DNA of 54,935 bases from NCBI GenBank assembly GCA_036004405.1, contig DASYRM010000058.1, positions 1-54,935 on the forward strand, in the 5' to 3' direction. Shown here in pieces: positions 1-8,552 of this stretch (position 1 is the first letter of the stretch; each line of letters starts with the position of its first letter). Origin of the DNA: DASYRM01 sp036004405 (GTDB lineage Bacteria; Acidobacteriota; Vicinamibacteria; Vicinamibacterales; UBA2999). The notes under the pieces were generated by a model, which saw nothing but the letters and a program-made list of their open reading frames with translations, was not told where the DNA came from and made no database searches. The position numbers and the translations under genes were made by a program.

Positions 1-1262
1 TCGCGGGACGAGATCACGGCGCCGAGCGCCAGCGCGCAGACAGCCGCAAAGTAGGCGAGCGCCCACGTCAGCGACCCGCCCGCCGATCGGACCAGCGACG
101 CCGCGACGAACGGCATGATCCCGCCGCCCAGGATGGTGCCGAGCTGACGGCCGAGTGAAACGCCCGAGAATCGCAACCGCGGATCGCTGAAGCGCTCGGG
201 GTAGAAGCTGCCGCTCACCGCGAGCGACATCGGCTGCAGAATCGCACCGGGAAAGGCCATGGCGAGGATGACCGCCCACGGTTCCGCGATCCGCAGCAGC
301 GGGAAGAACAGGATCACGACGAAGAGCGCCGAGCCCAGGTACGACAGGCCCAGCAGCGGCCGCCGGCCGACCCGATCCGAGAGCGCGCCGAACGCCGGGT
401 TCATGACGATCCCGATCGTGTTGCCGATGGCCACGCCGGCGACCAGCAGCCCGTTGCTCAAGTGCAGCGTCTGCAGGCCGTACGACAGGCCGAAGACCGA
501 CGTGAAGTAGAACGTGGACGACTCGGCCATCGCGCAGAAGAGCACCTGCAGCGTCGCGGCCTTGTGGCGCTGCAGCACCGCGAGCAGCGGCACGCGCTCG
601 GGAGCCTGGCGGGCGATCGCGCGCTGGAACACCGGCGACTCCTCGACCTTCATGCGGACGTAGAAGCTCACCGTGAAGATCAGCGCGCTGGCCAGGAAGG
701 GCAGGCGCCATCCCCACGACAGGAGCTGCTCCTGCGGCAGCAGGCCCACCGCCAGCGCGGCCAGCGTGCCGAGCACGGTGCCCGCGGCGGCGCCGCTCGA
801 TACCAGCGATGCGAAGAGCCCGCGGCGGTTGCCCTGAGCGCTCTCCATCGCCAGGAGCGGGCCGGCGGCCGATTCGGCGCCGAGCGAGAAGCCCTGGACG
901 AAGCGCAGGCAGGTGAGGAGGACGGGTGCGGCGACGCCGATGGCCGCATACGTCGGCGTGAGGCCGATGGCCGTGGTGGAGGCCCCCATCATCACCAGCG
1001 TCGTCACCATGATCGGCTTGCGCCCGATCCGATCGCCATAGTGGGCGAAGACCACGCCGCCGAGCGGGCGGGCGGCAAACCCCACGGCAAACACGCCGAA
1101 CCCCGCGATGGTGCCCGCGAGCGGGCTGAGCGACGGAAAGAAGAGGCGATTGAGCGCCAGCGGCGCCAGGAAACCGTAGACCAGGAAGTCGTACCACTCG
1201 ATCGTCGTGCCCAGGAAGCACGACACCAGCATCCGCCGGTTGGACATGCTGACCGCGGCCAT
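1..1262 (-). CDS. MHS-family MFS transporter (3' end cut by window edge)
   Basis: Major facilitator of the metabolite:H+ symporter (MHS; ShiA/ProP-like) group, an inner-membrane proton symporter for small organic acids. The start reads MAAVSMSNRRMLVSCFLG and is followed by the family hallmark TTIEWYDFLVYGF in helix 1. The loop 2-3 signature GDRIGRKP and its second-half counterpart SDRVGRRP are both present, with about eleven hydrophobic segments visible over about 420 residues; the C-terminus lies outside the window. It begins 9 bases after the stop of the benzoylformate decarboxylase gene, so the two are probably co-transcribed and the substrate may be an aromatic keto or hydroxy acid such as benzoylformate or mandelate (inference). 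ATG at 1262 chosen; ATG at 1247 is an alternative. Confidence 0.9.
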   Translation of the reverse strand, partial: MAAVSMSNRRMLVSCFLGTTIEWYDFLVYGFLAPLALNRLFFPSLSPLAGTIAGFGVFAVGFAARPLGGVVFAHYGDRIGRKPIMVTTLVMMGASTTAIGLTPTYAAIGVAAPVLLTCLRFVQGFSLGAESAAGPLLAMESAQGNRRGLFASLVSSGAAAGTVLGTLAALAVGLLPQEQLLSWGWRLPFLASALIFTVSFYVRMKVEESPVFQRAIARQAPERVPLLAVLQRHKAATLQVLFCAMAESSTFYFTSVFGLSYGLQTLHLSNGLLVAGVAIGNTIGIVMNPAFGALSDRVGRRPLLGLSYLGSALFVVILFFPLLRIAEPWAVILAMAFPGAILQPMSLAVSGSFYPERFSDPRLRFSGVSLGRQLGTILGGGIMPFVAASLVRSAGGSLTWALAYFAAVCALALGAVISSR

Positions 1263-1271
1263 CAGGACCTC

Positions 1272-2834
1272 TCAGGCAACGACGACGTCTACCAGGATAG
1301 GGATGGGCGACTGGATCGCGTCGCGCAACGTGGACGCAAGCTCGCTCGGCTTCTGCACCCGGACGCCCGCGCAGCCCAAGGACTTCGCCAGTCCGACGAA
1401 ATCGATGCCGCGCACTTCGGTGCCGATCGGCTCCTTCAGGTTGAAGTGCGACAGGAACTCGCTCAGCGCCGCGTAGCCGCCGTTGTTGACGACGATGAAC
1501 GTGATCGGCAGCTTCAGATCGGCGGCCGACCACAGCGCCTGGATCGAGTACATCGACGACCCGTCGCCGAAAAGGCCGATGACCTTTCGCATGGATCCAG
1601 TGGCGAGCGCCACACCGACACCCGCCGGCAGGCCGTGGCCGAGCCCGCCGCTCGCGCAGGTGAAGAAGCTGCGCGGCTGCTCGATCGGGAGGTGCGTCTG
1701 CATCGTGGCGCGCGTGGAGGGCGATTCCTCGACCAGGATGCTGTCGGGCGGTCGCACGTCGGCCAGCGTCTGCATCAGGAACGCCGGCGTGATCCCCTCG
1801 CCGGGTTCAACGCGGGGCGACGCGCATCGGCCTCGCGGGAGCGGCCGTGACGGCGGGGCCGGGCGCTGCAGAAGCGCGTCGGTGCCCAGGCGCACGTCGC
1901 AGACGAGCGCCGTGCCGCCGGGCGTGCGCGCGGCGACGTCGGGGTCGTCCACCATCTGCAGGAGCTCGGCGCCAGGCGGCACGTGCGGGCCGAACCCTTC
2001 GATGTGATACGTGAACACCGGCGCGCCCAGCGCCAACACGAGGTCGTGCCCGGTGAGCCGCTCGACGATGCGCTCGCGGATCGCCGGCAGGAAGCCCGCG
2101 AAGAGCGGGTGCCGCTCGGGAAAGCTGCAGCGCGGCGACATCGGGCTCACCCACACCAGCGCCTGGTGCCGCTCCGCGAGCGCCACCACCTGATCCCACG
2201 CGCCGTTGCGATCGACGCCGGGCCCGACGACAAAGACCGGCCGCTCGCAGCGATTCAGGCGCGCGGCGAACGTGTCGATGAAGGCGGGATCGGGGAAGCG
2301 CAGCCGGCTCACCGTCCGCGCGGTCACGGGCTCGCACGCACGTTCCCAGTCGTCGACGGGAATCGAGACGAAGGTGGGGCCGCACGGCTGCTGCATCGCC
2401 ACGTCGTAGGCGCGGGCGATGGCCGCCGGTACGTCCTCGGCTCGCGCGGGCTCGCAGCTCCACTTGATGTAGGGCTGGGGCAGCATGGTGGCGTCGGTCG
2501 CGGACAGGAACGCCTCGTAGGGCAGAATGGATCGCGCCTGCTGGCCCGCCGTGATGACGAGCGGCGTCCGGTTGCGGAAGGCGGTGAAGATGTTGCCCAT
2601 CGCGTGCCCGACCCCGGCTGCCGAGTGCAGGTTCACGACGGCCGCGTTGCCGGTCGCCTGCGCGAAGCCGTCGGCCATCCCGACGACGACCGCTTCCTGC
2701 AGCCCCAGCACGTAGCGGAAGTCGTCGGGGAAGTTCTTGAAGAGCGGCAGCTCGGTGGATCCGGGATTGCCGAAGATGGTGGTCATCCCGGCCTCGCGCA
2801 GCAGGCCGATGACAGCGTCGCGAACGGTACCCAT
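1272..2834 (-). CDS. mdlC: benzoylformate decarboxylase (ThDP-dependent)
   Basis: Thiamin-diphosphate enzyme decarboxylating benzoylformate to benzaldehyde in the mandelate pathway, cytoplasmic. Counting from ATG 2834, the active-site residues known from the Pseudomonas putida enzyme fall at the same numbers: Ser26 (NPGS), Glu47 (LQEA) and His70 (NLHSA); the second active-site histidine is His277 in APVFTYH. The ThDP/Mg motif runs from GDGS to NN (about 423-451). Length 520 residues is normal. An upstream in-frame ATG at 2846 would add four residues, but a -10-like CATAAT ends 10 bases before 2834 and the residue numbering favours 2834. Heads an operon with the MHS transporter. Substrate could be a related 2-keto acid, but the alignment from memory to MdlC is close throughout. 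Confidence 0.9.
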   Translation of the reverse strand: MGTVRDAVIGLLREAGMTTIFGNPGSTELPLFKNFPDDFRYVLGLQEAVVVGMADGFAQATGNAAVVNLHSAAGVGHAMGNIFTAFRNRTPLVITAGQQARSILPYEAFLSATDATMLPQPYIKWSCEPARAEDVPAAIARAYDVAMQQPCGPTFVSIPVDDWERACEPVTARTVSRLRFPDPAFIDTFAARLNRCERPVFVVGPGVDRNGAWDQVVALAERHQALVWVSPMSPRCSFPERHPLFAGFLPAIRERIVERLTGHDLVLALGAPVFTYHIEGFGPHVPPGAELLQMVDDPDVAARTPGGTALVCDVRLGTDALLQRPAPPSRPLPRGRCASPRVEPGEGITPAFLMQTLADVRPPDSILVEESPSTRATMQTHLPIEQPRSFFTCASGGLGHGLPAGVGVALATGSMRKVIGLFGDGSSMYSIQALWSAADLKLPITFIVVNNGGYAALSEFLSHFNLKEPIGTEVRGIDFVGLAKSLGCAGVRVQKPSELASTLRDAIQSPIPILVDVVVA

Positions 2835-2844
2835 GCGGGGGGCC

Positions 2845-2852
2845 ATTATGGT
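2845..2852. promoter_or_regulatory. overlapping divergent -10 hexamers
   Basis: On the plus strand TATGGT (2847-2852) ends 5 bases before the ATG of the HXXEE gene. On the minus strand CATAAT (2850-2845) ends 10 bases before ATG 2834 of mdlC. The two hexamers overlap, so RNA polymerase could serve only one direction at a time, and both transcripts would be leaderless or nearly so. No clear -35 is seen for either. Confidence 0.4.
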
Positions 2853-2857
2853 TCAGA

Positions 2858-3274
2858 ATGGCGTTTCGGATGACGGGCCAGATCCGCGCCACCTTCGCGG
2901 CCCTCGTGCTCGCGCAGGCGGCGCACTCCACCGAGGAGTATCTCGGGCGGCTGTGGGAGGCGGTGCTGCCGGCCGAGGTCGTCAGTCTCGTGTTCTCCTC
3001 CAATCCGCGGCGCGGCTTCCTGATCGCCAATGTCCTGATCGTCGGCTTCGGCGCCTGGTGCGTGGCGTGGCCCGTGCGACGCGGCTGGCGTGTCGCACCG
3101 ACCCTCTTGTGGGGGTGGGTCGTTGTTGAAATCGCCAACGGCATCCTGCACCCCGCCGTCGTGCTGATCATGCAGCGCTACATTGCCGGCGCCGTGACCG
3201 CCCCCGTGCTCCTCGTCCTGGCTCTGCGGCTGGCGATCTGCTGCGACCTGAACGGGGTATGGAGGCGCAGCTGA
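2858..3274 (+). CDS. HXXEE domain membrane protein
   Basis: Small integral membrane protein of the HXXEE family (function unknown). The diagnostic motif HSTEE is at residues 23-27, after a hydrophobic N-terminal segment; about four hydrophobic segments follow in 138 residues, which is a usual length for the family. It is divergent from mdlC with only 23 bases between start codons. ATG at 2870 is a possible alternative start. No Shine-Dalgarno is visible and a -10-like TATGGT lies directly upstream. The next gene, the PQQ dehydrogenase, starts 23 bases downstream but has its own start-proximal hexamer, so operon membership is uncertain. Confidence 0.75.
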   Translation: MAFRMTGQIRATFAALVLAQAAHSTEEYLGRLWEAVLPAEVVSLVFSSNPRRGFLIANVLIVGFGAWCVAWPVRRGWRVAPTLLWGWVVVEIANGILHPAVVLIMQRYIAGAVTAPVLLVLALRLAICCDLNGVWRRS

Positions 3275-3282
3275 CGCGCAGG

Positions 3283-3288
3283 TAGAGT
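3283..3288 (+). promoter_or_regulatory. start-proximal -10-like hexamer TAGAGT
   Basis: TAGAGT ends 9 bases before the ATG of the PQQ dehydrogenase, and the gene lacks a good Shine-Dalgarno. The same hexamer at nearly the same distance precedes the DUF6178 gene (25071). Consistent with leaderless transcription; no convincing -35. Confidence 0.35.
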
Positions 3289-3297
3289 CAGCGTCGC

Positions 3298-5262
3298 ATG
3301 CGTCTCTTTGTGGGTCTGGTTTCCTGCGCCCTCGCGGGCGCGGCGCTCTCCACCACGCTGGTGCAAACGCGCCCGCGTTCGGACACCGCGTGGAGCGCGT
3401 ATCTGGGCGGCGCCGATTCGTCGCAGTTCACCGCTCTCAATCAGATCACGCCGTCCAACGTGTCGCGGCTCGAGGTGGCCTGGAGTTTTCCCGCCGGTCA
3501 GCGCTCGTTCATGTTCGGTCCGCTGGTGGCCGACGGCCTGGCGTTCGTGCTGGCCGGGGCCAACGATCTGGCGGCGCTGAACGCCGCAACCGGCGCGAAG
3601 GTGTGGAGCCATCCGAATGCGGGTGCCGTGGGCACGCGCGGCCTCAACTACTGGCGGAGCTCCGACGGCCGCGACCGCCGTCTGCTCTACATCGCCGGCG
3701 GGTTTCTGACCGCGATAGACGCGCGCACGGGGCAGGCGGTCGCGGCGTTCGGACAGAACGGGCGCGTCGATCTGCGCGCGGGCCTGGCGGGCACCGGCCG
3801 GTCCATCGATGGCCTCACCCCGCTGCAGACCAGCAATCCGGGACGCGTCTTCGGCAACCTCGTCATCGTGAGCCTGCCGGCGCAAGCCGCGGGCTACGAC
3901 TCCAACCCCGGCGACGTGCACGCCTACGACGTCCGCACGGGCGCGCTGCGCTGGGTGTTTCATTCGTTGCCGGCCGAGGGCGAGACGGGTGCCGAGACGT
4001 GGCCGAAGGGCGCCCGCGCCGTGCACGGCGGGGTGCACAACTGGAGCGAGCTGACGATCGACGAGGCGCGCGGCATCGCCTTCGTGCCGTTCGGTACGGG
4101 CCGCTTCGACTTCTACGGCGGCGACCGGCCGGGGCAGAACCTGTTCGCCAACAGCCTCGTGGCGCTCGACGCCAGGACCGGCCGGCGGCTGTGGCACTAC
4201 CAGATCGTTCATCACGACGTGTGGGACTACGACCTGCCTGTCGCGCCGAAGCTGCTCACCATCCGTCACAACGGCCGCCGCCGCGACGTCGTGGCGCAGG
4301 CGACGAAGCAGGGGTTCCTGTTCGTGTTCGATCGCGTGACCGGGGAGCCGATCTGGCCGATCGAGGAGCGGCCCGTGCCGCAATCCGACGTGCCCGGCGA
4401 ACACACGTCGCCCACGCAGCCCTTCCCGACCAGGCCGGCGCCGTTTGCCCGGCAGTCGTTCACCGAGAAAGACATCAACCCGTACCTGCCGGCCGACGAG
4501 CGGCGCGCCATCGGCGAGCGCCTCCGCAGCTATCGCAACGAGGGGCTGTTCACGCCTCCGAGCTTCCGTGGATCGATCGAGATGCCGGGGCACAGCGGCG
4601 GCACCAACTGGGGCGGCGTGGCGGTGGATTCGGAGCGCGGCGAGCTTTACGTGCGCTCGATGGCGCTGCCGGCGATGCTGCGGCTGTTCCTGCCCGGAGG
4701 AAGCGCGCCCGGCACCTCCCGCACCGGGCCGGCCACCATCATCCCGGCCGAGGAGTCGGCGCGGCTCACGCGCCTCGCGAACGAGGCGCTGGCCGCAGGA
4801 CCGCTGCGCCTCACGTCGCCCTACGACTTCATGTTCACGAGCACCTACCTTTCGCCGATCGGGCCGCCGTGGACGGAGATCACCGCCTACGACCTCAACA
4901 CCGGCGAGATCAAGTGGCGCGTGCCCCACGGTCACGTGGCGGCCCCGGCGGAGCTCGCGATTCCGGAGGACAGCGGCGCGCACTGGCCGCGGGGCGGCCT
5001 GCTGGCCACGGGAAGCGGGTTGCTGTTCGCGGCGTCAGGATCGGACAAGACGCTGCGCGCCTACGACCGCAAGACCGGGCGCGTGGTGTGGACGCGCGCG
5101 CTCCCCGCCGCCTCGGACGGTGTGCCGGCGTCGTACGAGGCCGGCGGGCGCCAGTTCCTCCTGGTCCCCGTGGCGGCTGGCCACGGCTGGAATCCCGCAC
5201 GTTTCCCCACGCTCCCGCCCCCTCCCGAAGGTGCGTACGTGGCATTCGCGCTGCCGCGCTAG
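3298..5262 (+). CDS. exported PQQ-dependent dehydrogenase (glucose dehydrogenase type)
   Basis: Quinoprotein dehydrogenase expected to oxidise an alcohol or sugar in the periplasm and pass electrons to the respiratory chain. Residues 1-20 form a Sec signal peptide. The rest is an eight-bladed PQQ beta-propeller: repeated blade motifs such as AWSFPAG, LAALNAATGAKVW, LVALDARTGRRLW and LRAYDRKTGRVVW, and the conserved HHDVWDYDLP segment near residue 302. At 654 residues it matches soluble membrane-glucose-dehydrogenase-like or glycerol dehydrogenase-like proteins without the N-terminal membrane domain; no cytochrome c motif (CXXCH) is present. Its stop codon TAG is also the first part of a -10-like TAGAAT serving the next gene. 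Substrate is not predictable. Confidence 0.85.
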   Translation: MRLFVGLVSCALAGAALSTTLVQTRPRSDTAWSAYLGGADSSQFTALNQITPSNVSRLEVAWSFPAGQRSFMFGPLVADGLAFVLAGANDLAALNAATGAKVWSHPNAGAVGTRGLNYWRSSDGRDRRLLYIAGGFLTAIDARTGQAVAAFGQNGRVDLRAGLAGTGRSIDGLTPLQTSNPGRVFGNLVIVSLPAQAAGYDSNPGDVHAYDVRTGALRWVFHSLPAEGETGAETWPKGARAVHGGVHNWSELTIDEARGIAFVPFGTGRFDFYGGDRPGQNLFANSLVALDARTGRRLWHYQIVHHDVWDYDLPVAPKLLTIRHNGRRRDVVAQATKQGFLFVFDRVTGEPIWPIEERPVPQSDVPGEHTSPTQPFPTRPAPFARQSFTEKDINPYLPADERRAIGERLRSYRNEGLFTPPSFRGSIEMPGHSGGTNWGGVAVDSERGELYVRSMALPAMLRLFLPGGSAPGTSRTGPATIIPAEESARLTRLANEALAAGPLRLTSPYDFMFTSTYLSPIGPPWTEITAYDLNTGEIKWRVPHGHVAAPAELAIPEDSGAHWPRGGLLATGSGLLFAASGSDKTLRAYDRKTGRVVWTRALPAASDGVPASYEAGGRQFLLVPVAAGHGWNPARFPTLPPPPEGAYVAFALPR

Positions 5263-5265
5263 AAT
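5260..5265 (+). promoter_or_regulatory. -10-like hexamer TAGAAT before the repeat-protein gene
   Basis: TAGAAT overlaps the stop codon of the PQQ dehydrogenase and lies 27 bases before the ATG at 5293. The gene also has a strong Shine-Dalgarno (GAGGAGGG, 5278-5285, 7 bases before ATG), so this would be a conventional leadered transcript. Confidence 0.35.
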
Positions 5266-5292
5266 CCGGTCGGGGGCGAGGAGGGTCGTTCG

Positions 5293-5646
5293 ATGGCGCA
5301 GTCCAAGTTCATGTCGATCGCGGTCGCACTGCTGTGTGCGGCTGGAGTTACCGTCGCCGCGCAGAGCGGTGACGCCAAGGACAAGAAGAAGGAAGACGGG
5401 GCAGTGACCACCGCGGCAAAGGCCACTGGCAAGACCACCGCCGACGGCGCCAAGGCCACCGGCAAGAAGAGCGCCGAGGTCGCGAAAGCCACCGGCGGCA
5501 AGAGCAAGGAGGTCGCCAAAGCGACCGGCAGCACGACGAAGAAGGGTGCGAAGAAGACCGCCGGCGGCGCCAAGAAGCTCGGGGTCGGCATCAAGGACGC
5601 CGTGACGCCCGGCAGCGACAAGGACAAAGACAAGAGCAAGAAGTGA
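5293..5646 (+). CDS. exported Lys/Ala-rich 11-residue-repeat protein (LEA-like)
   Basis: Unnamed 117-residue protein. Residues 1-23 are a Sec signal peptide (AVALLCAAGVTVAAQ). The mature part is almost only K, A, T, G, S, D and E. KATG recurs at residues 43, 54, 65 and 76, an exact 11-residue period (AKATGKTTADG, AKATGKKSAEV, AKATGGKSKEV, AKATGSTTKKG), with a degenerate fifth unit. Eleven-residue periodicity in a charged Ala/Lys sequence is the hallmark of group 3 LEA proteins and other amphipathic-helix proteins; histone H1-like tails are the other reading. Strongly basic, it could bind phosphate-rich surface polymers or protect membranes or proteins on drying (inference). Good Shine-Dalgarno. 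Its stop overlaps the GTG of the Tat dehydrogenase (GTGA), so the two are translationally coupled. Confidence 0.75.
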   Translation: MAQSKFMSIAVALLCAAGVTVAAQSGDAKDKKKEDGAVTTAAKATGKTTADGAKATGKKSAEVAKATGGKSKEVAKATGSTTKKGAKKTAGGAKKLGVGIKDAVTPGSDKDKDKSKK

Positions 5647-6998
5647 GAGGCACGCGGCTGTCGCGGCGGCGTGTGTTGAGGGCCGGCGCGACGGCGCTCG
5701 GCGGCGGCGCCCTTGCGCTCGGTGGAAACGCCGGGGAAGGCCCCGTGCAGGCGCAGGCTCCGGCCATCGCCACGGGGACGCAAACGGGGCGGACGTTCCG
5801 CGGCCTGGTGCGTCACGACGCGACCCTCGACGTGCAGGAGATGCGGCTCCTGCCGATCGATCCGCGGCAGGTGGTGATCCGCTCGCTCGCCGTGGCGCCG
5901 TGCTACACCATCGTGCGCGGCGCGCTCGGCACCAACGCCATCCGGCGCGCCGAGGTGCCGAACCACTGCGGCTTCGGCGTGGTGGAGGCGATCGGCCCGA
6001 TGGTGAAGCGTGTGCAGGTGGGCGACCGCGTGGTCGTGGCCGGCACGTCGCAGTGCGGCCAGTGCTATCAGTGCCTGCACGGACGTCCCGACTACTGCCA
6101 GTTCACCTTCTTCTCCAACGCGCCGGGCGTAGAGCCGTTTGCGCCGTTCGCGCAGTTTCGCGACGGCACGCCTGTCTACGCGCAGGCGGGCGTCGGCGGG
6201 ATGAGCGAGATCATGACCGCCTTCGAGGAGTACTGCGTACCGGTCTTCACCGACCTGCCGGCGGCGCAGCTCACGCTCCTGGGCGATCAGCTCGCGTCGG
6301 GCTTTGCCGCCGGTCACGCCGACATGGTGTTCCAGCCGGGGTCGGACGTCGTGGTCTTCGGCGCCGGCCCGGTCGGTCTCGGCGCCGTCCAGGCCGCGCG
6401 CGTGATGGGCGCGGGGCAGGTCATCGTCATCGATCCGATCAAGTACCGCCGCGAGTTCGCGATGAAGATGGGCGCCACCGTCACGCTCGACGCCACCGCC
6501 GAGGGCGACGGCATCGTGGAGCGCATCCGCGAGCTGTGCCGGGGGCCGAACGATCGGCGGTTCGCGGGCGGCGTGTCGTGGGGCCGGGCGGCCAACGCCG
6601 TGATCTCGCGCGGCGCCGATTTCGTCGTCGAAGCCGCCGGTTTGCAGACGGTGACGCCGAAGGTCGAGCCGCAGCCCGATCCCACCAACGTCAAGACCGT
6701 GCTGCACGCGTGGGACTGCACCCGCGCGGGCGGCCACGTGATGCTCATGGGGTTTACGCTGCAGCCGGTGCCGTTCCCGGGCGCGTCGCTGGCGCTCTTT
6801 GGCCGGACGATTCACCCCGGCCAGCAGGGCGGCCTGCACGTGATGCGCGACATCCCCCGCTACGTGAAGCTGATCGAGAAGGGCAAGATCGACGCGCAGT
6901 CGGTGATCACCAAGCGCTACACGCTCGATCAGTCGCGGCAGGCGGTGCAGGACACCGCCGACCGGACCATCATCACCGGCGTGATCGAGTTTTCGTAG
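5643..6998 (+). CDS. Tat-exported zinc-containing alcohol dehydrogenase (MDR family)
   Basis: Medium-chain dehydrogenase/reductase preceded by a twin-arginine signal: SRRRVLRAG at residues 7-15, then a weakly hydrophobic Ala/Gly stretch to an AQA site near 38. The structural-zinc cysteines are present (C138, C141, C144, C152) and probable catalytic-zinc ligands are C87 and H108 (in NHCG, replacing the usual GHE). The Rossmann motif GAGPVGLGAV is intact. At 451 residues it is longer than typical ADHs (about 350-380) because of the signal and an insertion near 285-300. GTG start overlaps the upstream stop. Export of an NAD(P)-type dehydrogenase is unusual; Tat would allow folding with its cofactor first. 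The stop codon TAG belongs to a palindromic element. Confidence 0.85.
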   Translation: MRGTRLSRRRVLRAGATALGGGALALGGNAGEGPVQAQAPAIATGTQTGRTFRGLVRHDATLDVQEMRLLPIDPRQVVIRSLAVAPCYTIVRGALGTNAIRRAEVPNHCGFGVVEAIGPMVKRVQVGDRVVVAGTSQCGQCYQCLHGRPDYCQFTFFSNAPGVEPFAPFAQFRDGTPVYAQAGVGGMSEIMTAFEEYCVPVFTDLPAAQLTLLGDQLASGFAAGHADMVFQPGSDVVVFGAGPVGLGAVQAARVMGAGQVIVIDPIKYRREFAMKMGATVTLDATAEGDGIVERIRELCRGPNDRRFAGGVSWGRAANAVISRGADFVVEAAGLQTVTPKVEPQPDPTNVKTVLHAWDCTRAGGHVMLMGFTLQPVPFPGASLALFGRTIHPGQQGGLHVMRDIPRYVKLIEKGKIDAQSVITKRYTLDQSRQAVQDTADRTIITGVIEFS

Positions 6999-7012
6999 AG
7001 GCGGTAGAGGTA

Positions 7013-7069
7013 CGTAGAGGCGGACCTCCGAGGTCCGCCTGCAGGCGAACCTGAAGGTTCGCCTCTACG
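7013..7069. repeat. double palindrome between convergent genes, supplying a stop codon
   Basis: Outer inverted repeats CGTAGAGG (7013-7020) and CCTCTACG (7062-7069) enclose two hairpins: AGGCGGACCT/AGGTCCGCCT with loop CCG (7018-7040) and AGGCGAACCT/AGGTTCGCCT with loop GA (7043-7064). The stop TAG of the upstream dehydrogenase (6996-6998) lies in a further CGTAGAGG at 6994-7001, and the stop of the minus-strand ankyrin gene (7067-7065) is inside CCTCTACG. Probably also a bidirectional transcription terminator. Confidence 0.8.
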
Positions 7070-8552
7070 TGGCGCCGAGGCGGCGCAGCGCCTCCTGCAT
7101 CGCCTTGTTGCCTTCCGCCATCTGCAGCAGCGAACGGCCTGGCTTGTTGCCGACCGCGGTGACATCCGCGCCGGCGGCGACCAGCCGTTGCGCCACGGCG
7201 GGATAGTCGGACTTCTGCGCGCGGCGTTGCACCGAGCCGAACGCCGTCCAACCAAGCGGCGTGCTTCCGTGGGTCGAGTCCCGCGCGTCCAGTCCCACGC
7301 CGCCGCGCTCGATGAGCCGCTCGACCATCCGCACGTTGCCCACCCAGCAAGCGGCGTGCAGCGCGGTGCCGCCGGCGATTCCCGGCGCCGCCGGATCGAA
7401 TCCGAGCGTCAGCATCACCTCGGCGGCGCGGTAGTGTTCGAAGAAGATCGTCACCGCCAGGCGGCCGTGATCCTCGCGTGTCAGCGACGGCATGATCGAC
7501 GCATCAGCGCCCAATGCCGCGCGCGCGGTGGGCTCGTCTCCCACCATGAGCGCGTTGAGGAAGCGCACGCGCTGCGGACTGCGCGCCGTGAGCAGATCGC
7601 GCACCTCCTGGTGGGCGTACCGCGCGGCAATGTCGTGAGGTGACCCAAACCCGAGCGTCCAGCCGTAGATCTGCCCTGGCGGCACCGGCGCGTATCCAGG
7701 CTCATGGATGCGGGCCGCGACGCACGCCGGGTCGGCGTCGAGCAGGCGAGTGGCGAGCGCGAGGTCGCCGAGGCGCGCGGCCATGTAGATGTCGGGCGTG
7801 GCGCCGCGCTCCAGCAGCCGACGGCAGACGTCGGGACGGTCGACGAGCGCGTACTGCGCCGGCATGGTCTGGTGATCGATGCAGGGCACGTCGATCCCGG
7901 CGCCGCGATCGAGCAGGTAGTCGGCGATCTCGACCGTGCGGGCCTGATGCAGCGGTTGCTGCCCGTCGCCGCCCCGCTCGTGCACCCGCGATGGGTCGGC
8001 CTCGACGAGGCGTTTGAGCTCGTCGAACCAGCCGAGCCTGGACGCGACGCACGCCGTGAGCGTGGCGCCTCGCGCGATCAGGAAGCGCGCCGTCGATTCG
8101 TCTGCATTGTCGAGGACCGTGTAGGGACCGTTCTCCCACTCGCTCTTCAAGTTCACATCGGCCCCGGCGTCCAGGAGTGCCGTCAGCACGGCCTCGTTCT
8201 TCGCGGCGATGTGCGCGGCCCGCTGGCCGAACGAGAACGACGGATCGTTGACGCGCCCGCGGACGTGCTCCAACGACAGCAGCTCACGCACGCGAGCGGC
8301 GTCGCCCTCCTGGACGGCTTGAGCAAAGGCGGTGACGTCACGTTCGTGGAAATCGGCCACGAGCTTCGGCCACGAGTCGAAGCCGGCCTCGCGCGCCAGC
8401 GTCAGCTGCGCGTCGGCGAGCTGGAGCGGCCGCTCGCCGCTGCCGGCATCCGCGCGGGCGGCGCGAAGGCGGCCGAGGGCCGCCGCATCGCCCTCACGCG
8501 CGGCGCGGAGCAGATCTTTCGCGAGCTTGTGCTGCTGTTCGAGATTTGACAC
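7065..8552 (-). CDS. cytoplasmic ankyrin-repeat protein
   Basis: 495 residues with no signal peptide. The N-terminus has a helical segment ending in LQLADAQLTLAREAGFDSWPKLV, a lead-in common to bacterial cytoplasmic ankyrin proteins. Ankyrin units follow, for example AAHIAAKNEAVLTALLDAGADVN, DYLLDRGAGIDV and TALHAACWVGNVRMVERLIERGG, some degenerate, through to the C-terminus. Ankyrin domains mediate protein-protein contacts; the partner is not evident. GTG start at 8552 is supported by GGAGG 7 bases upstream. It lies downstream of the ADOP permease on the same strand but separated by 171 bases with a hairpin, so it is probably a separate unit. The last codons and stop come from the palindrome at 7013-7069. 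Confidence 0.8.
   Translation of the reverse strand: MSNLEQQHKLAKDLLRAAREGDAAALGRLRAARADAGSGERPLQLADAQLTLAREAGFDSWPKLVADFHERDVTAFAQAVQEGDAARVRELLSLEHVRGRVNDPSFSFGQRAAHIAAKNEAVLTALLDAGADVNLKSEWENGPYTVLDNADESTARFLIARGATLTACVASRLGWFDELKRLVEADPSRVHERGGDGQQPLHQARTVEIADYLLDRGAGIDVPCIDHQTMPAQYALVDRPDVCRRLLERGATPDIYMAARLGDLALATRLLDADPACVAARIHEPGYAPVPPGQIYGWTLGFGSPHDIAARYAHQEVRDLLTARSPQRVRFLNALMVGDEPTARAALGADASIMPSLTREDHGRLAVTIFFEHYRAAEVMLTLGFDPAAPGIAGGTALHAACWVGNVRMVERLIERGGVGLDARDSTHGSTPLGWTAFGSVQRRAQKSDYPAVAQRLVAAGADVTAVGNKPGRSLLQMAEGNKAMQEALRRLGAT

Noticed and set aside
5335..5530. KATG motifs as a link to catalase-peroxidase
   Set aside because: Coincidence of letters; the protein has no heme peroxidase features, only an 11-residue repeat.
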